Positions 43,377-51,961 are shown, counted from the first letter of the stretch. The stretch: 64,000 nucleotides of DNA from Raineyella sp. LH-20 (GCF_033110965.1 NZ_CP137003.1:2046001-2110000); one strand, 5' to 3'. The notes: generated by a model not told the origin, from the letters alone. Translations and numbers: made by a program.

Positions 43377-43706
43377 ATGGGCAAGCAGGTGACCGAGATG
43401 CTCAAGGGCACCCTGGAGGGCATCGTCCTCGCGATCCTGGCCGTACGCCCCGCGTACGGCTACGAGATCACCGCCTGGCTGCGGGACCAGGGGTTCGCCG
43501 ACATCGCGGAGGGCACCGTCTACGCCCTGTTGGTCAGGGTCGAACAGCGCGGCCTGGTCGATGTCGAGAAGGTCCCCTCGGAGAAGGGGCCGCCGCGCAA
43601 GGTCTATTCCCTGAACGATCAGGGCCGCGACCACCTCGACGAGTTCTGGAGGACCTGGAGCTTCCTCTCCGAACGACTGGAACAGCTCCACAAGGGAGGC
43701 AACTGA
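43377..43706 (+). CDS. PadR-family transcriptional regulator
   Basis: A 109-aa winged-helix repressor. The sequence MLKGTLEGIVLAILAVRPAYGYEI followed by EGTVYALLVRVEQRGLVD and GPPRKVYSLNDQGRDHL is the PadR N-terminal domain; a short C-terminal dimerisation helix follows. AAGGAGGT lies five bases before the ATG. First gene of a four-gene exporter operon, whose induction by a transported compound is inferred. Confidence 0.9.
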   Translation: MGKQVTEMLKGTLEGIVLAILAVRPAYGYEITAWLRDQGFADIAEGTVYALLVRVEQRGLVDVEKVPSEKGPPRKVYSLNDQGRDHLDEFWRTWSFLSERLEQLHKGGN

Positions 43707-43707
43707 G

Positions 43708-44088
43708 ATGGCACCGAAGTGGCTCGAGCTGGTCACCGGATCGCTCGAACAGAAGAAGCAGTACAAGCAGCTCCGCACCCGGATGGATGCGCTGCCGGCG
43801 CCGTACGCCGCGGCGGCCAAGGCACTCCACCGCTACTTCATGAGCGGTGCCGCCGGGATCCCCGAGGACGATTCGGTGGTGACGATGATGCGCGACTTCG
43901 TCGAGCTGTGGGAACGCGCCGCCGCCGACGGCACCCCGTTGCGCGACATCGTCGGGGAGGATCCGGTCGAGTTCGCCGACCTGTTCGCCCAGGCGTACCT
44001 CGGCAAGCGGTGGATCGACAACGAACGCGCCCGGCTGACCCGGGCGATCGAAGCCCTCGAACAGACCGACGGAGGAGAGCAACCATGA
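43708..44088 (+). CDS. DUF1048 family protein
   Basis: A 126-aa helical protein that commonly accompanies PadR regulators and ABC exporters; function unknown. Visible family segments: SLEQKKQYKQLRTRMDALPAPY, ALHRYFMSG, MRDFVELWERAAADG and FAQAYLGKRWIDNERARL. It begins one base after the padR stop and overlaps the ATPase gene (ATGA). Confidence 0.85.
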   Translation: MAPKWLELVTGSLEQKKQYKQLRTRMDALPAPYAAAAKALHRYFMSGAAGIPEDDSVVTMMRDFVELWERAAADGTPLRDIVGEDPVEFADLFAQAYLGKRWIDNERARLTRAIEALEQTDGGEQP

Positions 44089-44918
44089 CCACGACAGCCA
44101 TCCGGGTGGCAGGCCTGGAGAAGTCGTACAAGAAGCTGGAGGTGCTTCGCGGCGTCGACTTCGAGGTCGCGCGGGGCAGCATCTTCGCCCTGCTCGGCGC
44201 CAACGGCGCGGGCAAGACCACGATCGTCCGGATCCTCGCCACCCTGCTCCGGGCCGACGCCGGAGAGGCGTCGGTGAACGGTTTCGACGTCGCGACCCAG
44301 GGTGTCGACGTACGGGCCTCGATCAGCCTCACCGGGCAGTTCGCCGCCGTCGACGAGATCCTGTCCGGCCGGGAGAACCTCGTGCTCGTCGCCCGCCTGC
44401 GGCACCTTCCCGATCCGGGGCGGGTGGCCGACGACCTCCTCGCGCGCTTCGGGTTGGCCGAGGCGGCGACTCGCAGGGTCGCGACCTACTCCGGCGGGAT
44501 GCGCCGCCGGCTCGACATCGCGATGAGCCTGATCGGGGATCCGCCGGTGATCGTCCTCGACGAGCCGACCACCGGTCTCGACCCGCAGGCCCGCCTCGAG
44601 GTGTGGCAGGCCGTCCGGGGCCTCGCCGCCCGCGGCACCACGGTGCTGCTCACCACCCAATACCTCGACGAGGCCGAACAGCTCGCCGACCGGATCGCGA
44701 TCCTGCACGGCGGTCGGATCATCGTCGACGGCACCCTGGCCGAGCTCAAGCACCTGCTCCCGCCGGCCACGGTCGAATACGTCGAGAAGCAGCCGACCCT
44801 CGAGGAGATCTTCCTCGCCGTGGTCGGTGAGGACACCGCCGATCCGGCCGGACCCGCGGCGATCGGAGCGTCGACCGCGACCGCCCCGTCCGTACCCACC
44901 CCTGAGGAGCGACGATGA
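44085..44918 (+). CDS. Daunorubicin-type ABC exporter ATP-binding protein
   Basis: The 277-aa ATPase energises the adjacent permease. Walker A GANGAGKTT, Q-loop LTGQFAAVDEILSGREN, signature YSGGMRRRLDIAMSL and Walker B IVLDEPTTGLDPQAR match the DrrA subfamily used for drug and antibiotic export. A Pro/Ala-rich tail of about 30 residues ends the protein. ATGA overlaps on both sides. Confidence 0.92.
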   Translation: MTTTAIRVAGLEKSYKKLEVLRGVDFEVARGSIFALLGANGAGKTTIVRILATLLRADAGEASVNGFDVATQGVDVRASISLTGQFAAVDEILSGRENLVLVARLRHLPDPGRVADDLLARFGLAEAATRRVATYSGGMRRRLDIAMSLIGDPPVIVLDEPTTGLDPQARLEVWQAVRGLAARGTTVLLTTQYLDEAEQLADRIAILHGGRIIVDGTLAELKHLLPPATVEYVEKQPTLEEIFLAVVGEDTADPAGPAAIGASTATAPSVPTPEERR

Positions 44919-45679
44919 CCACGCACGCCATCGGCGACACGGCTGTCCTGCTGGGACGGTCACTGCGTCACATCTCCCGCAGCCTGGACACCATCATCAC
45001 CACGACGATCATGCCGATCGCCTTCCTGTTGCTGTTCGTGTACGTCTTCGGCGGCGCGATCAACACCGGCACCGGCACCTCGTACGTGAACTACCTGCTC
45101 CCGGGCATCCTGCTGATCACGATCGCGTCGGGCATCTCCTACACCGCGTTCCGGCTCTTCACCGACCTGCAGAGTGGCATCTTCGAGCGGTTCCAGTCGA
45201 TGCCGATCGCCCGCGCGTCGGCGCTGTGGGCGCACGTGCTGACCTCACTCGTCGCCAACCTGGTCTCGCTGGTGGTGGTCGTCGCCGTCGCCCTTCTGAT
45301 GGGCTTCCGGTCGGGGGCCGGGGTGGTGGGCTGGCTCGCGGTCGCCGGGATCCTGGCCCTCTTCACCTTCGCCCTGACCTGGGTCGCCGTGATCCCCGGC
45401 CTCACCGCCAGGTCGGTGGACGGTGCGAGCGCGTTCTCCTACCCGCTCGTCTTCCTTCCGTTCATCAGCTCGGCCTTCGTACCGACCGGCTCCATGCCGG
45501 GCCCGGTGCGCGCCTTCGCCGAGCACCAGCCGGTGACCTCCATCGTCGACACCCTCCGGGCCCTGCTGGCCGGTCAGCCGGTGGGTGGCGACATCTGGGT
45601 CGCCCTCGCATGGTGCGTCGGCGTCCTGGTCGTCGCGTACGTCGTGGCGACCCTCACCTACCGCCGCAGGATCTCCTAG
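44915..45679 (+). CDS. ABC-2 type exporter permease (DrrB-like)
   Basis: A 254-aa membrane protein with six predicted helices: MPIAFLLLFVYVFGGAI, a ABC-2 signature region SGISYTAFRLFTDLQSGIFERF followed by SMPIARASALWAHV, and the late FPFISSAFVPTGSMPG-type loop. Partner of the preceding ATPase. The last gene of the PadR operon; two hairpins (45661-45699 spanning the stop, and 45716-45743) follow. Confidence 0.9.
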   Translation: MTTHAIGDTAVLLGRSLRHISRSLDTIITTTIMPIAFLLLFVYVFGGAINTGTGTSYVNYLLPGILLITIASGISYTAFRLFTDLQSGIFERFQSMPIARASALWAHVLTSLVANLVSLVVVVAVALLMGFRSGAGVVGWLAVAGILALFTFALTWVAVIPGLTARSVDGASAFSYPLVFLPFISSAFVPTGSMPGPVRAFAEHQPVTSIVDTLRALLAGQPVGGDIWVALAWCVGVLVVAYVVATLTYRRRIS

Positions 45680-45715
45680 CGATCCTGGTCCTGCGGCGGA
45701 CCCAGACCGACCTGG

Positions 45716-45743
45716 CGCCGGTGACGGGCTCCCGTCACCGGCG
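45716..45743. terminator. 13-bp bidirectional hairpin between convergent genes
   Basis: CGCCGGTGACGGG (45716-45728) and CCCGTCACCGGCG (45731-45743) are perfectly complementary. The hairpin abuts the stop of the leftward alcohol dehydrogenase gene and follows the exporter operon. Confidence 0.7.
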
Positions 45744-46760
45744 TCAGTTGTGCAGGACCGCCCGCGAGCGGAGTGCGCCCCGGGAGAGCAGGTCGAGGGC
45801 CCGGTCGGCCTCGCTCATCGGGAAGCGCTCGGTGACCGTACGGATCTTCCCCTCGGCGGCCAGCCGGAGGACCGTACGCATCTGGTCGCGGCTGCCGAGG
45901 ATGGAAGCCTTGATGGTCTGGCCCTGGTTGAAGGGGAAGCCGGTGAGGTTCAGCGGGACGGCGGTGACCAGGGTGCCGCCCCAGGCGAGGGTCTGCAGTG
46001 CCTGTGCGGTGACGGCGTCGGAATCGGCGAAGGTCAGCACGGCCTGCGCGGTGCCGGCGATCGCTGCCAGCGCGTCGGGATCGGTGGAGTCCACCCCGCG
46101 GGTGGCGCCGAGATCGAGGGCGACGGCCAGGTGTTCCGGGGTGCGGCCGACGGCGATCACGTCCGCCCCGGTGAGCCGGGCGAACTGGACGGCCATGTGG
46201 CCGACGCCGCCGAGCCCGAAGACGGCGACGGTGTCGCCCGGGCCGACATCGAGCTTGTCGACCACGCCGTACGCGGTGATGCCGGGGCAGAAGAGCGGTG
46301 CGGCGTCGATCAGGTCGAGGCCCGCCGGGACGGCGTACGTGTGGGCCGCGGTGGCGAGCATGAACTGGCCGTAGCCGCCGTCGACGTGCTCACCGGTGAT
46401 GACCCGCCGGTGGCAGAGGTACTCGCGCCCGCTGGTGCAGTATTCGCACTCCTCGCAGGTCCACCACAGCGGCTGGACCCCGACCGAGTCCCCGAGCGCG
46501 AACTCGGTCACTCCGTCGCCGAGGGCGGCGACGTGGCCGGTGACCTCGTGGCCGGGGACGATCGGGTGGATCGCGGGGATGCCGTCGTCGGCCCAGTCGC
46601 CCTCGATCATGTGGAGATTGGAGCGGCACACACCGCAGGCCACCACCTCGATCAGCAGCTGGCCGGGGCCCGGATCCGGGCGGGTCGTCTCGCGCCACTG
46701 CAGGGGATGGGTGGCGATCGGGGCCGGTGTGTCGAGGGCGTTCGCATACATGGAGGTCAT
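45744..46760 (-). CDS. Zinc-dependent alcohol dehydrogenase
   Basis: A medium-chain dehydrogenase of 338 aa with both zinc sites: catalytic Cys43 (CGVCRSNLH) and the GHE segment, structural CEECEYCTSGREYLC, and cofactor motif VFGLGGVGHMAVQFAR. It most resembles NADP-dependent, broad-specificity alcohol dehydrogenases; the substrate is unknown. TACCGT six bases before the ATG at 46760 supports a leaderless start. Divergent from the GyrI-like gene. Confidence 0.9.
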   Translation of the reverse strand: MTSMYANALDTPAPIATHPLQWRETTRPDPGPGQLLIEVVACGVCRSNLHMIEGDWADDGIPAIHPIVPGHEVTGHVAALGDGVTEFALGDSVGVQPLWWTCEECEYCTSGREYLCHRRVITGEHVDGGYGQFMLATAAHTYAVPAGLDLIDAAPLFCPGITAYGVVDKLDVGPGDTVAVFGLGGVGHMAVQFARLTGADVIAVGRTPEHLAVALDLGATRGVDSTDPDALAAIAGTAQAVLTFADSDAVTAQALQTLAWGGTLVTAVPLNLTGFPFNQGQTIKASILGSRDQMRTVLRLAAEGKIRTVTERFPMSEADRALDLLSRGALRSRAVLHN

Positions 46761-46789
46761 GGCTCGACGGTAGGGGGCCGGCCGCGATC

Positions 46790-47293
46790 ATGCGCTGTGA
46801 AATGCGTCTCGTGTCGCCGCCCTGGTGCTCCGGGGTCCTCGCGGTGGCCCTGCCTGACGCGGGTCCGGCGCCTGCCGCGGGTCCGCTGGAAGGGCTGTGG
46901 TGGGCCGACGACATGGCGGCCTTCGCGGCATCGCGGGACAAGTCCCGGTGGGACTGGACCCTGCTGATGATGGTGCCGGAGTGGATCGACCAGGAGATGT
47001 TCGCCGCGGCCGTCGCAGCCGCCGGAGCCAAGAACCGGCCGGATCGGCTGGGCGACGTACGGCTGGAACGACTCGCCGAGGGGCTGTGCGTCCAGACCCT
47101 GCACGTCGGGTCCTTCGACGACGAGGCGGCGGTGTTGGCGCGGCTGCACGACGAGTTCATCCCCGAGCAGGGATGGGCCAGGGTCGGCCGACATCACGAG
47201 ATCTACCTCAGTGACGTCCGCAAGGTCGCCCCCGAGAAGCAACGTACGATCCTCCGGCAGCCGGTCGGCCCACCGGAGTCCGGTCAGGCCTGA
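46790..47293 (+). CDS. GyrI-like small-molecule-binding domain protein, short N-terminus
   Basis: The domain is clear: GPLEGLWWADDMAAFAASRD, WDWTLLMMVPEWIDQEMF, EGLCVQTLHVGSFDDEAAVL and GRHHEIYLSDVRKVAPEKQRTILRQPV, typical of free-standing GyrI-like proteins of about 200 residues that bind small ligands. Here only 163-167 residues are coded (ATG at 46790 or 46802), lacking the usual N-terminal strand-helix. The missing part would lie across the divergent promoter, so the gene may be 5'-truncated. Confidence 0.7.
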   Translation: MRCEMRLVSPPWCSGVLAVALPDAGPAPAAGPLEGLWWADDMAAFAASRDKSRWDWTLLMMVPEWIDQEMFAAAVAAAGAKNRPDRLGDVRLERLAEGLCVQTLHVGSFDDEAAVLARLHDEFIPEQGWARVGRHHEIYLSDVRKVAPEKQRTILRQPVGPPESGQA

Positions 47294-47472
47294 GGTGCGC
47301 CCCGGAACCTCCCTGCACGGCCTCCCTCACACACAAACGCTCAGCTCTGCACCTCGCCCACGCGTTGGTGCTGAATGACGGACACATGTGCACGGGCGAC
47401 GCGCAGAGGTCGTCGAATGTGTCTGAGCCGGTGGGCAGGATGAGCTGCTCCGAGCCCCACGTGCCCGGCCTC

Positions 47473-47509
47473 TTGTCACTCTTGTTGTACATCTGTGTAC
47501 GAGTTATCG
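47473..47509 (+). promoter_or_regulatory. TetR promoter with GTACA-N4-TGTAC dyad
   Basis: GTACA (47487-47491) and TGTAC (47496-47500) are an inverted repeat overlapping a plausible promoter (TTGTTG at 47482-47487, TTATCG at 47504-47509), 53 bp before the TetR start. Likely autoregulatory operator. Confidence 0.5.
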
Positions 47510-47552
47510 TGGTGGCGTCCCGTCCGATGCTGTCCGAGACCGTGGAGGTGTG

Positions 47553-48185
47553 ATGGCGACGACCCCGACCCTGCCGGCGCCCGAACGGGCCGACGGCCCC
47601 AAGCGCGCTGACGCGCGGCGCAACATCGAGGCGATCCTCGAGGCCGCGACGGACTGCCTCAGCATGGATCCGGACGCCAGCGTCGCGGCGATCGCCCGGG
47701 CTGCCGGGGTCGGCCGGGTCACCCTCTACGGGCATTTCGCCGGCCGGGCCGACCTGGTCGATGCGACCGTCGCCCGGGCGATCGAGCGCGGCGATGCGGT
47801 GCTGGCCGCGGTGGACCTCGACGGTGACCCGACGGAGGCGCTGGTCCGGCTGATCCGGCAGAGCTGGTCGCAGATCGTACGGATCGGTGCGCTGATGACG
47901 GTCGCCAGTGCGACGCTGTCGCCTGAACGCATGCTCGAGTTGCACCGCCGCCCCGCCTCGCGGGTGGAAGGGCTGATCGAACGCGGGCGGACGGCAGGAG
48001 TGTTCCGGGCCGACCTGCCGGTGTCGTGGCTGGTCGGCACCCTGCACCGGGTGATGCACGGGGCGGCGGAGGAGATCGCGGCGGGCCGGCTCGACGCCGA
48101 CGCCGCCGGCTGGACGATCGCCGCCACGGTGGTTGCCGCCTTCACCCCACCCGGGCGGCCGGTGCCGCGGATCGACAGGAGGTGA
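47553..48185 (+). CDS. TetR/AcrR family transcriptional regulator
   Basis: A repressor of 210 aa. The HTH is SVAAIARAAGVGRVTLYGHFAGRADLV with the preceding RRNIEAILEAATDCL helix. The C-terminal domain ends in SWLVGTLHRVMHGAAEEIAAGRLDADA, typical of actinobacterial TetR_C family members. A GTG one codon earlier is an alternative. It probably controls the membrane protein encoded four bases downstream. Confidence 0.88.
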   Translation: MATTPTLPAPERADGPKRADARRNIEAILEAATDCLSMDPDASVAAIARAAGVGRVTLYGHFAGRADLVDATVARAIERGDAVLAAVDLDGDPTEALVRLIRQSWSQIVRIGALMTVASATLSPERMLELHRRPASRVEGLIERGRTAGVFRADLPVSWLVGTLHRVMHGAAEEIAAGRLDADAAGWTIAATVVAAFTPPGRPVPRIDRR

Positions 48186-48189
48186 CGCC

Positions 48190-48744
48190 ATGGCTGACAC
48201 TGACACCCGCCTCGCCGCGGTGGCGCGGCGCTGGCCGACCGTGGTCGGCGTCGTGTTCGCCGCCCTGATGATCGGACTCTCCGCCGGCCGGGCCACCGAG
48301 GTGCTCACCGCAGCCGCTTTCGTCTATCTCGGCTCCGCCGCACTGGGTCACCGGGCGGCGGCGTGGCCGCTGTTCGGCCTGACCTTCGTGCTGATCGGGG
48401 TCGGCTTCGCCGTGCCCGGGTTCTCCCCGTTCTGGACGATGCTCGGACTCGGCGCGGCCCTGGTGGTCTACGGGGTCATCCGGGGAGCGCTGCGGCCGGG
48501 CTGGGGGCTGCCCCTCCAGACGGCGGCGATGGTGGTGGTCGCCGCGTTGGCCCTCGCCGCGATGGTCACCGGTCTGCCCTGGGCGGCGCTGATCGTCGCG
48601 GCCGGTCTGCTCGCCCATGCCGGGTGGGACGTCCACCATCTCCGTACGCAGCGGGTGGTCGCGCACTCGATGGCCGAGTTCTGTGCCGCGCTCGACACCG
48701 TGCTCGCCGTGGCTCTCGCCGTGACGGCGTGGGCCTCCTCGTGA
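48190..48744 (+). CDS. Integral membrane protein, 184 aa
   Basis: Not assigned to a family. About six hydrophobic segments fill the sequence (VVGVVFAALMIGLSAG, LFGLTFVLIGVGFAV, MLGLGAALVVYGVI, MVVVAALALAAMV, ALIVAAGLLAHAGWDVHHL). The conserved-looking HAGWDVHHLRTQRVV then SMAEFCAALD resembles small actinobacterial membrane proteins regulated by TetR genes. AGGAGG precedes the ATG. The last seven codons and stop lie inside the first repeat of a 20-bp tandem array. Confidence 0.75.
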   Translation: MADTDTRLAAVARRWPTVVGVVFAALMIGLSAGRATEVLTAAAFVYLGSAALGHRAAAWPLFGLTFVLIGVGFAVPGFSPFWTMLGLGAALVVYGVIRGALRPGWGLPLQTAAMVVVAALALAAMVTGLPWAALIVAAGLLAHAGWDVHHLRTQRVVAHSMAEFCAALDTVLAVALAVTAWASS

Positions 48745-48826
48745 CGGCGTGGGCCTCCTCGTGACGGCGTGGGCCTCCTCGTGACGGCGTGGGCCTCCTC
48801 GTGACGGCGTGGGCCTCCTCGTGACG
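48721..48826 (+). repeat. Five-copy 20-bp tandem repeat (minisatellite)
   Basis: GTGACGGCGTGGGCCTCCTC is repeated five times exactly (48721-48820), followed by a partial GTGACG. The first unit codes the end of the membrane protein and the stop arises at the unit 1-2 junction, so copy number does not change the protein. Confidence 0.95.
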
Positions 48827-48875
48827 ACCCTCGCCGCCTGACGGTCCGGCGGTATCCGGCGGGTATCCGCCGCGA

Positions 48876-49142
48876 TCAGCCGGCGAGCAGCCGGGCCAGC
48901 GCGGCCTCCGCGTCGGGACTGCCGGCGTCGGCGAGGCGTTGCAACTCGATCAGATCGCGCTGAGCCACCGCCCGGCGGGTGAGCAGCCGACCGGCCTGCA
49001 GACTGCCCTCGTCGAGCAGCTCGGAGAGCTCGGTCAGGTCGTCACGGGCGTCGGCCAGGTCCGCGAGCCGGTCGAGCGCCTGCTCGTTGCCCTCGTCGGC
49101 CAGAGCGCGCAACGTCGCGTGGTCGAAGGTGTTCCCGGTCAT
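48876..49142 (-). CDS. Hypothetical helical protein, 88 aa
   Basis: GGAGG lies seven bases before the ATG. The product is a run of amphipathic helices with repeated ALADEGNEQALDRLADLA and LQRLADAGSPDAEAALARLL patterns, reminiscent of short HEAT- or Sel1-like helical repeats. Function unknown; no partner gene obvious. Confidence 0.7.
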   Translation of the reverse strand: MTGNTFDHATLRALADEGNEQALDRLADLADARDDLTELSELLDEGSLQAGRLLTRRAVAQRDLIELQRLADAGSPDAEAALARLLAG

Positions 49143-49344
49143 GCGTGGTCCTCCTGCCGGTTCGCGACCGTTCCAGGGCGAGCAGACTCGTCCTCACGGC
49201 CATACCTCCACGGTAATCGCCGAGCTGACGTCGGCGCGGGCGGCCCCGGGGACAGGGGACCACACTCGGCGATGGGTCGGTCAGGCCGGCGATCCCGGGA
49301 CGTACGCTCCCGGTCCCGATCCCTGACGCCGGTGCCAGTCCCGA

Positions 49345-49968
49345 TCACGACCAGACACCCGAGCTGCCCCGTCGGTGCGAGCCGACCAGATGGGTGTCGA
49401 GCACGCCGACCGATTCCATCAGGGCGTACATCGTCGTCGGGCCGACGAAGCGGAACCCCTCCCGCCGCAGTGCCCGGGCCAGTCCCTCCGACTCCGCCGA
49501 CGTGGTCGGTGCCTCGGACAGCGTGCGCGGGGCGGGCGTCTGCGCCGGCCGGAACGACCACACCAGTGCCACCAGTCCACCGCGCTCCCGGAGCGCGACG
49601 GTGGCCCGGGCGTTGGCGATCGTCGCCTCGATCTTGCGGCGATTGCGGACGATCCCCGGATCGGCCAGCAGCCGCGCCACGTCCGCCTCGGTGTAGCCGG
49701 CGACCCGATCCGGGTCGAAACCGTCGAACGCCGTGCGGAAGGCCGGGCGCTTGCGCAGGATCGTCAGCCAGGACAGGCCGGACTGGAACGCCTCCAGGCT
49801 GAGCTTCTCGAACATCCCTCGCTCGTCGCGGATCGGGACGCCCCATTCGGTGTCGTAGTACTCCCGCAGCAAGGGGTCGGTGGCGGCCCACGCCGGGCGG
49901 GCCAGGCCGTCCTCGCCGACCACCAGGTCGGGGGAGACGGGGACGGGGCCGGTCGCGGGGGTCGCCAT
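49345..49968 (-). CDS. tag: DNA-3-methyladenine glycosylase I
   Basis: Removes 3-methyladenine from DNA in base excision repair. The 207-aa product shows the family's REYYDTEWGVPIRDERGMFE, LEAFQSGLSWLTILRKRPAFR, FDPDRVAGY and GIVRNRRKIEATIANARA segments, and the C-terminal GFRFVGPTTMYALMESVG ending in THLVGSH. TACGAT stands six bases before the ATG at 49968, supporting a leaderless start; four more copies of the hexamer lie in the tandem repeats just upstream. Confidence 0.93.
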   Translation of the reverse strand: MATPATGPVPVSPDLVVGEDGLARPAWAATDPLLREYYDTEWGVPIRDERGMFEKLSLEAFQSGLSWLTILRKRPAFRTAFDGFDPDRVAGYTEADVARLLADPGIVRNRRKIEATIANARATVALRERGGLVALVWSFRPAQTPAPRTLSEAPTTSAESEGLARALRREGFRFVGPTTMYALMESVGVLDTHLVGSHRRGSSGVWS

Positions 49969-49990
49969 GGCCCGATCGTACGTGCCGCTC

Positions 49991-50097
49991 GCGCCGTGGA
50001 TCGTACGCCCACACGCCCCGCGCCGTGGATCGTACGCCCACACGCCCCGCGCCGTGGATCGTACGCCCACACGCCCCGCGCCGTGGATCGTACGCCC
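49991..50097. repeat. 29-bp tandem repeats (about 3.7 copies) upstream of tag
   Basis: Units beginning GCGCCGTGGATCGTACGCCC start at 49991, 50020, 50049 and 50078 with no spacers. On the minus strand each unit contains TACGAT (50005, 50034, 50063 and 50092 as 5' ends), the same hexamer that serves as the presumed tag -10. Confidence 0.9.
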
Positions 50098-50164
50098 GTG
50101 CCCGCGCAGCGGATGCCCGGTGCCCCGCCGATCCGCCGCCGACGGTGTGACCCACAATGTCCCC

Positions 50165-50980
50165 ATGCCCATCCTCAACAAGGACATGACCCTCTGCATC
50201 TCGCTGTCGGGCCGGCCGTCCAACCTCGGCACCCGGTTCCACAACTACCTGTATGACCTGCTGGGCCTCAACTACATCTACAAGGCCTTCTCCACCGACG
50301 ACATCGAGGGAGCGATCCGGGGCGTCCGCGCCCTGGGCATCCGCGGCTGCTCGGTGTCGATGCCGTTCAAGGAGGCCGTGATCCCGCTGGTCGACGAGAT
50401 GGAGGAGTCCGCGGCGGCGATCGAGTCGGTCAACACCATCGTCAACGACGGTGGCCGGCTGTCGGCCTCCAACACCGACTACGAGGCGGTCGCGAGCCTG
50501 CTGCGCAGCCACGCGGTCGATCCCGGCCTGCCGGTCCTGGTGCGCGGGTCGGGCGGGATGGCCAAGGCCGTCGTGGCCGCCTTCCGGGGTGCCGGCTTCG
50601 ACGACCTCACGGTGCTGGCCCGCAACGCCACCGCCGGTCCCGCCCTCGCGGCGAAGTACGGCTACCGGTGGACCGCCGAGGACCCGGCGCCAGGGGCCCA
50701 GGTGCTGGTGAACGTCACCCCGTTGGGGATGGACGGCCCGCAGGCCGACGTCCAGTCGTTCTCGGACGCCCACCTGGCCGCCGCGAGCGTGGTGTTCGAT
50801 GTGGTCGCGTTCCCGGTGGAGACCCCGCTGATCCGCGCCGGCCGGACGCTGGACAAGCAGCTGATCACCGGGGCCGAGGTGGTCGCGCTGCAGGCCGCCC
50901 GGCAGTTCGAGCGCTACACCGGGGTGGCCCTCACCCCGGAGCTGGTGGCCGAGGCCTCGGAGTTCTCCCGGGCGCAGTGA
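50165..50980 (+). CDS. Shikimate dehydrogenase-family protein (AroE homologue)
   Basis: The 271-aa product has the N-terminal substrate domain, with SLSGRPSNLGTRFHNYLY in place of the usual SxS motif, VSMPFKEAVIPLVDE (catalytic Lys) and ESVNTIVNDGGRLSASNTDY (catalytic Asp), and a Rossmann domain with RGSGGMAKAVVAAFRGAG. The changed substrate loop suggests a shikimate dehydrogenase-like paralogue and not the main biosynthetic AroE. CACAAT six bases before the ATG suggests a leaderless start. Standalone gene. Confidence 0.8.
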   Translation: MPILNKDMTLCISLSGRPSNLGTRFHNYLYDLLGLNYIYKAFSTDDIEGAIRGVRALGIRGCSVSMPFKEAVIPLVDEMEESAAAIESVNTIVNDGGRLSASNTDYEAVASLLRSHAVDPGLPVLVRGSGGMAKAVVAAFRGAGFDDLTVLARNATAGPALAAKYGYRWTAEDPAPGAQVLVNVTPLGMDGPQADVQSFSDAHLAAASVVFDVVAFPVETPLIRAGRTLDKQLITGAEVVALQAARQFERYTGVALTPELVAEASEFSRAQ

Positions 50981-51151
50981 CCAGCGGATCGTACGGCTGA
51001 CCGGCCCGGCGCGCCATGCCGGGCCGGCGCCGCCTCAGGGGTCCTCCGGGTTTGTCCCGGGTCCGCGGCACGTCCTCCCGGAAGGGGCTGCCGGCTCCGT
51101 ACCATGGGTCGCGTACCGCCCGAACAGCCTGACCAAGAAGGAATCACGCGC

Positions 51152-51949
51152 ATGCGTACCAAGAACCCCGTGCTCAATCGCTCGGCCTCGTTCAACCCCC
51201 GGGCCGGATACCAGGGCTCGGTTCCGCAGTACCAGGGCCAGGGCTTCGATCCGTACGCGGCCCTGCAGACCGTCGACCGGATGACGATGGACGACGTGAT
51301 CACCAAGACCGCGCTCACCCTCGGGACGGTCGTCCTGACGGCGGCGGCGTCCTGGTTCCTCGTCCCGGCCGCTCTGGTCGGTGTCGCCTGGATCGGGTCG
51401 GCGATCGCCGCCCTGGTGGTCTCCTTCCTGGTGGTCGGCCGTCGTGGCGTACGCCCCGGCATGGTCGTGGCGTACGCCGCCCTCGAGGGTGTCTTCATCG
51501 GCATCTTCTCCCGGTTCCTCGAGGCGATGTTCCCGGGCATCGTGGTGCAGGCGGTGGTCGCCACCTTCGTCGTCGCCGGTCTGGTGCTGGCCAGCTACAA
51601 GATCTTCAACCTCAATCGCTTCGCCAACCGGATCTCCCGCGGCCTGCTGATCGCCACCGGAGCCCTTGCGGTCGTCTACCTGGTCAACTTCGTGCTGTCC
51701 CTGTTCGGCGTGCACACCGGCCTCATCGGCTTCGGACCGCAGGCCGGCGGACTGGCCTTCCTGGTCACCGCGGTCGCCATCGTGCTGGCCACGATGAACC
51801 TGCTGGTCGACTTCGCTGCCATCGAGGACGGCGTCCGCAACGGTGCCCCGGCCGACCAGTCCTGGGTGGCCGCCTTCGGTCTCACCGTCTCGATGGTGTG
51901 GCTCTACACCGAGCTGCTCCGCCTGCTCTCCTACTTCCGGCAGAGCTGA
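51152..51949 (+). CDS. Bax inhibitor-1/YccA family membrane protein
   Basis: A 265-aa protein with a 50-residue cytoplasmic head and seven hydrophobic segments. The family features AYAALEGVFIGIFSRFLEAMFPGIVVQA and the closing ATMNLLVDFAAIEDGVRNGAP with Asp residues are clear. Members act as pH-gated calcium-leak-type channels in some bacteria; the role here is unknown. AAGGA lies nine bases before the ATG at 51152; the open frame 48 bp upstream lacks a ribosome site. Confidence 0.9.
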   Translation: MRTKNPVLNRSASFNPRAGYQGSVPQYQGQGFDPYAALQTVDRMTMDDVITKTALTLGTVVLTAAASWFLVPAALVGVAWIGSAIAALVVSFLVVGRRGVRPGMVVAYAALEGVFIGIFSRFLEAMFPGIVVQAVVATFVVAGLVLASYKIFNLNRFANRISRGLLIATGALAVVYLVNFVLSLFGVHTGLIGFGPQAGGLAFLVTAVAIVLATMNLLVDFAAIEDGVRNGAPADQSWVAAFGLTVSMVWLYTELLRLLSYFRQS

Positions 51950-51961
51950 CCCCGGTCCGCG

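Noticed and set aside
47362-47385. Similarity between GCGTTGGTGC-containing sequence here and at 31641, possible shared operator
   Set aside because: Only a 10-mer is exact and the rest aligns loosely; short matches like this are expected by chance in 64 kb.
49991-50097. Possible CRISPR array
   Set aside because: The 29-bp units are contiguous with no spacers, and no cas genes are present; it is a simple tandem repeat.
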